From assembly GCA_024698805.1 (NCBI GenBank), contig JAILQT010000111.1:1-45361 (forward strand): DNA of 45,361 nucleotides, given 5' to 3'. A program made the translations under genes and the position numbers. Every line of letters begins with the position of its first letter. The first letter of the stretch is position 1. This document shows positions 42,418-45,361 of the stretch, one piece after another. This DNA comes from Solobacterium sp. (lineage in GTDB: Bacteria; Bacillota_I; Bacilli_A; Erysipelotrichales; Erysipelotrichaceae). The notes under the pieces were generated by a model, which did no database searches, was not told where the DNA came from, and saw only the letters and a list, made by a program, of their open reading frames with translations.

Positions 42418-44091
42418 ATGAAACCGTACAGTGAATTATTCTCCGACATCTACCAGTACAGGATCAAGGTCCTGCTGGACGTCAGCCTCAGCGACAAAGC
42501 GCTGAAGCAGGATATCATGTCCCGGATCTACGAAGAAGGACAGCAGATCTATGACAGAGACCCTTCCTCCCTCACGGCAGATGTACTCACAGACATCGCG
42601 CGTGAAAAGATCAGCGGTCTCATATCCGTCCCGACCGGGATGGACGCAGCCGTGATCATGAGGGGCATGAGCGAAGAAGAACAGAGGACGGCCGTCCTGG
42701 TCTATCAGGAAAACCGGAATGAAGAAGAGGTCGCGGAAGAACTCGGCATCTCAAAAGAAAAGGCCGCCGAGCTCATCGCGGCAGTCCGCGCAAAGATCGA
42801 AGAGAAACTGCGGATGACAGACCTGGGGGACGGCATCACGGCAGCCGGCTTCCTCGTCGGCATGTTGAAAGCGAATCCCGTGACCCCGGTACCTGCCGCG
42901 ATCGTCACGCCCGGTATCGCGCCGGCTGCGCCGCAGGCAGTCACCGCAGGCGGGAATACAGCAGCGTCCGCTTCGGCATCATCCGCCGCCGACGCCGCAT
43001 CCTCTTCCGCTGCGTCAGCTGTTTCTTCCGCATCGGGAAACATCGGCGGCATCGCGAATACCATCCAGTCCCCTGCTGCATATACCGCCGCGAATGCAGG
43101 CCCCGCAGTCACAGGCGCAGCGAAAACAGTCACCGCTGCCACAGGCATCAAAACTGCCGCGGCAGCCGGCGGCATGAGCGCTGCAAAGATCGCCGTTACG
43201 GCTGCAGTCGCCGTCGCTGCGATCGGCGGCGGAGGCTACGGCATCTACAGGATCATGTCTGACAAAGAGCCCGAGCCTGCACCGGAAGTCATCACCGAGC
43301 CGGAAGAGGAAACACCTGTCCCCGAAGAGATCGCAGCAGAGACACCGACGCCGGAGCCCACACCGGAGCCGACGCCCGAACCTACGCCGGAGCCCACGCC
43401 GGAACCGACACCCGAGCCGACACCCGACGTGCCGGAAGGTCTCGAGGACGTTGACATCGAATCCCTGCCCCAGTCGCTTACGGATTTCCTGGTGCAGTAC
43501 TACTCGTACTACGGTGCATTCAACGATTACGAGTGCAATGAAGATGTCTGGCAGGAGCGGATCACGAATACAAGCATGGGCGAGGACCTGCACAGCAACA
43601 ATATCCTCGGTGCGATCGTCAACGCCGATATGGGTTCGATCATGCAGTATGATGTTTATCCCGGAGCCAATTCGAATATGATCAGCGAACCGGATCCGAT
43701 GGGATGGGGATACGACTATTATTATACGTACGACGGTCCGTCCGTTGACTGGGTCGCCATGAATATCTTCAACCTCTCCGAAAGCGATATCCTGGAACTC
43801 GCCGCCCAGGGTGAAGCGGACCGGGAATTCAAGCGCGAGGAAACAGGGAACGGCAGCTATCAGTATATCGTCCCCCTGCGAGGCATGGGTATGTATACCC
43901 TTGACATCGAGATCACCAGGGCGCAGACAGACGGGACACTGTTATACATCACGTTCGACGGATATGATCATTACGGCGGGCTGTCCTTTGAAGAATATCT
44001 GAATACGTGCCTTGCGGTCGTGGAACAGAAGAATTTCAACGGCACCGATTACTGGGTGCTGTACAGATCCACCCGCAGCAGGCATGCCTGA
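42418..44091 (+). CDS. membrane-anchored sigma-region-4-like HTH protein with TPEP linker and external domain
   Basis: A 557-residue protein. The first 140 residues are cytoplasmic, with an HTH like sigma-70 region 4 (EEEVAEELGISKEKAAELIAAVRAKIEEKL) preceded by SEEEQRTAVLVYQEN. A long Ala/Ser/Gly-rich region follows, then one membrane helix at about 254-280, a linker of repeated PTPE units (about 311-336), and an extracellular domain of about 210 residues rich in Tyr and Asp. There is no region 2, so it is not a complete sigma factor. It probably senses an outside signal and controls genes from the membrane. Start at 42418 after AGAAAGAAGGAAAG. Confidence 0.72.
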   Translation: MKPYSELFSDIYQYRIKVLLDVSLSDKALKQDIMSRIYEEGQQIYDRDPSSLTADVLTDIAREKISGLISVPTGMDAAVIMRGMSEEEQRTAVLVYQENRNEEEVAEELGISKEKAAELIAAVRAKIEEKLRMTDLGDGITAAGFLVGMLKANPVTPVPAAIVTPGIAPAAPQAVTAGGNTAASASASSAADAASSSAASAVSSASGNIGGIANTIQSPAAYTAANAGPAVTGAAKTVTAATGIKTAAAAGGMSAAKIAVTAAVAVAAIGGGGYGIYRIMSDKEPEPAPEVITEPEEETPVPEEIAAETPTPEPTPEPTPEPTPEPTPEPTPEPTPDVPEGLEDVDIESLPQSLTDFLVQYYSYYGAFNDYECNEDVWQERITNTSMGEDLHSNNILGAIVNADMGSIMQYDVYPGANSNMISEPDPMGWGYDYYYTYDGPSVDWVAMNIFNLSESDILELAAQGEADREFKREETGNGSYQYIVPLRGMGMYTLDIEITRAQTDGTLLYITFDGYDHYGGLSFEEYLNTCLAVVEQKNFNGTDYWVLYRSTRSRHA

Positions 44092-44116
44092 TCCGTTTTC
44101 GGCAAAAGGAAAACAG

Positions 44117-44160
44117 GGATCCGGTACGGCATTATACAGCCATACCGGATCCTTTTCTTT
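44117..44160. terminator. bidirectional terminator between the membrane sensor and the nitroreductase
   Basis: A perfect 10-bp stem GGATCCGGTA/TACCGGATCC (44117-44126 and 44143-44152), followed by TTTTCTTT on the plus strand and by CCTGTTTTCC on the minus strand. Confidence 0.85.
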
Positions 44161-44195
44161 ACCGGCGATGATTATGTTATCCGGGGTGACAGGAC

Positions 44196-44786
44196 TCAGA
44201 TCCTCGTCACTTCATTCCCCTTCCGTTCCAGCGGCCTTCTTTCCGGCAGCCCGTTTTCACTCTCTGCATAGCCGACGGCCAGGGCGCCGCAGATGCGTTC
44301 GTCTTCGCGAAGACCGTATCCGCGGAATATCTCCAGCAGCGCCGGATCTTCATTCAGCCATTTCAGCTGGTTGATCCAGCAGGTGCCGAGATCCAGCTCA
44401 TTGCCCATGATCATCATGTTTTCCAGGGCACATGCGCAGTCGGCGATATTGTTGCCGTAATCCTTCCGGTTGGCCGTGACGATCAGTACGGGACAGCCGT
44501 AATGGAAGACATAACCGCCCTGCTTTGAACGGAGGATCGAAGACGCAAGGGAAGGATATGTCCCCTCACTTACTTCCATCTTTGCGAACGCCTGCTGTGC
44601 TTTGTCCGCCAGTTCTGCCAGGACATCCCGGTCGGTGATGACGAAGAAATGCGTCGTCTGGTTGTTGCCGCCGCTGGGTGCGTAGCGGCCGGCTTCGATC
44701 AGTTTCTCAAGGATCTCTTCCGGTACAGCCCTGCGCTGGAAACGGCGGGTGCTGCGGCGGGTAATGATCGCGTCATATACATTCAT
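44196..44786 (-). CDS. nitroreductase-family FMN oxidoreductase
   Basis: A 196-residue FMN enzyme. The N-terminal RRSTRRFQRRAVPEEILEKL and APSGGNNQTTHF are the FMN-binding motifs of the nitroreductase superfamily, and the YGNNIADCACALENMMI and GTCWINQLKWL helices shape the active site. It would use NAD(P)H or another donor for flavin-dependent reduction of nitro compounds, quinones or similar. Substrate unknown. Its start at 44786 is preceded by AGGAGGCAGCAG on the minus strand. It stands alone between the terminator and the hydrolase leader. Confidence 0.87.
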   Translation of the reverse strand: MNVYDAIITRRSTRRFQRRAVPEEILEKLIEAGRYAPSGGNNQTTHFFVITDRDVLAELADKAQQAFAKMEVSEGTYPSLASSILRSKQGGYVFHYGCPVLIVTANRKDYGNNIADCACALENMMIMGNELDLGTCWINQLKWLNEDPALLEIFRGYGLREDERICGALAVGYAESENGLPERRPLERKGNEVTRI

Positions 44787-44855
44787 GTCTGCTGCCTCCT
44801 GCTGTCTGCATTATCGCATATATGCAGTGCCGCATGTTCTGCATTGCCCGGCATT

Positions 44856-44882
44856 TTTACATCCCGTTCCCTCATGTATAAT
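44856..44882 (+). promoter_or_regulatory. promoter of the alpha/beta hydrolase, long leader
   Basis: TTTACA (44856-44861), a short 15-bp spacer, TATAAT (44877-44882). This predicts a leader of about 145 nt. Confidence 0.5.
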
Positions 44883-44888
44883 AGGCAG

Positions 44889-45034
44889 TGATCCCAATAC
44901 CGCCTTCCTTCATGCGGCTGTGTTTCCGGGTCGGTATAACCTTCAACCTGCGGTTGACAGACTGCAAGCCGCAGACGGTAGAGTTCCCCTCCCTTCTGAC
45001 GTATCATCAGCAGAAAGAAAAGGAGATCACGGTC
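44889..45034 (+). other. possibly structured 5' leader
   Basis: Three nested or serial hairpins are visible: ATACCG/CGGTAT (44897-44902 with 44932-44937), CTGCGG/CCGCAG (44948-44953 with 44969-44974), and TTCTG/CAGAA near 44995-45016. It does not match any riboswitch I know. There is no terminator T-run. A second promoter, TTGACA at 44954 with TAGAGT 19 bp later, is a weak alternative. Confidence 0.35.
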
Positions 45035-45361
45035 ATGAAGAAAAAAAAAGCACGCCGCATATGCGGCACAGCAGTCCTGGCTGCAGCGATCCTGGTCACT
45101 GCATTCACGGGCGGGCTCTGCATATATCATCAGGCAAAGCTCAGAAGCGAGAAACAGGTCATCCGCCATCTGGCAGGACAGTATGTAAAGGTCGGCGGCA
45201 GGAACATGAATGTGTATACTGCCGGTCACGGGGAAACGACACTGGTCTTCCTGCCCGGTGCCCTGACGCCCTCCCCGGTATTTGATTTCAAGCCCCTGTA
45301 CAGCCTGCTTTCCGGCAGGTACAGGATCGCCGTACCCGAGAAGTTCGGTTACGGTTACAGC
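45035..45361 (+). CDS. membrane-anchored alpha/beta hydrolase, 3' partial
   Basis: 109 codons are seen before the window ends. The start at 45035 follows AAAGGAGATCACGG. An N-terminal Lys/Arg-rich segment and one hydrophobic helix (CGTAVLAAAILVTAFTGGLC) look like a membrane anchor or uncleaved signal. The following YVKVGGRNMNVYTAG and TTLVFLPGA segments are the first strands and oxyanion region of an alpha/beta hydrolase, with the catalytic Ser and His beyond the window. A run of nine A at 45041-45049 lies right after the start and might allow slippage. Substrate unknown. Confidence 0.75.
   Translation, partial: MKKKKARRICGTAVLAAAILVTAFTGGLCIYHQAKLRSEKQVIRHLAGQYVKVGGRNMNVYTAGHGETTLVFLPGALTPSPVFDFKPLYSLLSGRYRIAVPEKFGYGYS

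Noticed and set aside
43340-43430. Repeat-like DNA (CCGAC/CCGGAGCC units)
   Set aside because: It encodes the PEPT linker of the membrane sensor. It is not a CRISPR array, since units are short, without spacers, and inside a gene.
1-45361. tRNA, rRNA, CRISPR arrays, prophage genes
   Set aside because: None could be supported. No tRNA-like CCA ends, phage structural genes or repeat arrays were recognised by eye.

Overview
The window (about 45 kb, moderately GC-rich, dense genes with short gaps and strong Shine-Dalgarno sites) looks like a chromosomal segment of an anaerobic Bacillota bacterium, most likely a gut organism of the Erysipelotrichales or Lachnospirales type. The clues are a type III glutamine synthetase, Bacillota-type terminators, a catabolite-responsive-element-like site, GPH sugar symport, secreted flavin reductases with MerR-family regulators, oxygen-sensitive Fe-S and radical SAM enzymes, and an Rpn-type nuclease/transposase. 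The taxonomic placement is inference. No tRNA, rRNA, CRISPR array or complete insertion sequence was seen.

Layout. (1) 1-5953, plus strand: a tightly packed cassette of a CCG-domain Fe-S protein (cut by the left window edge), a small zinc-ribbon-like redox protein, a G3E GTPase, a radical SAM protein with a TTG start, a PaaK-like CoA ligase and a methyltransferase, closed by a terminator. It resembles, from memory, the uncharacterised neighbourhood known from Desulfovibrio vulgaris DVU_1551-1558. (2) 6324-13363, plus strand: a run of accessory genes: DUF4241-like protein, metallo-beta-lactamase-fold hydrolase, small membrane protein, GNAT/epimerase fusion, tocopherol cyclase-like protein, AlkZ-like protein, lactonase-type beta-propeller and a nucleoside 2-deoxyribosyltransferase-like protein. 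(3) 13344-19661: two regulator/flavoprotein modules. Each has a MerR-type regulator and a lipoprotein carrying FMN-attachment and FAD domains, probably a terminal reductase of extracellular anaerobic respiration. The first promoter is a textbook MerR promoter with a 19-bp spacer and a central dyad. (4) 19662-22694: glutamine synthetase III divergent from a DUF937 protein.

(5) 22711-25692: a solo 993-residue protein combining an N-terminal WYL-like module, an SF1 helicase and a C-terminal nuclease-like domain, which is a defence or repair candidate. (6) 25704-31767: an ABC exporter with a heptad-repeat coiled-coil permease, a DUF1858-like protein, pyroglutamyl peptidase and a TtcA-like PP-loop ATPase. 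(7) 31883-32797: an Rpn-type nuclease/transposase. (8) 33083-39974, minus strand: a sugar locus in which TetR regulator, GH2 glycosidase, GPH symporter and GH36 alpha-galactosidase form an overlapping operon behind a promoter containing a cre-like palindrome, followed by a zinc-motif-less ROK kinase. (9) 40062-41893: YfbR-like nucleotidase and MFS transporter. (10) 42418-44091: a membrane-anchored sigma-region-4-like sensor. (11) A nitroreductase, and the start of an alpha/beta hydrolase behind a possibly structured leader, cut by the right edge.

The most interesting systems are the Fe-S/radical SAM/CoA-ligase cassette, the paired MerR/flavin-reductase modules (the second with a rewritten active site), the WYL-helicase-nuclease gene and the membrane-tethered sigma-like protein.
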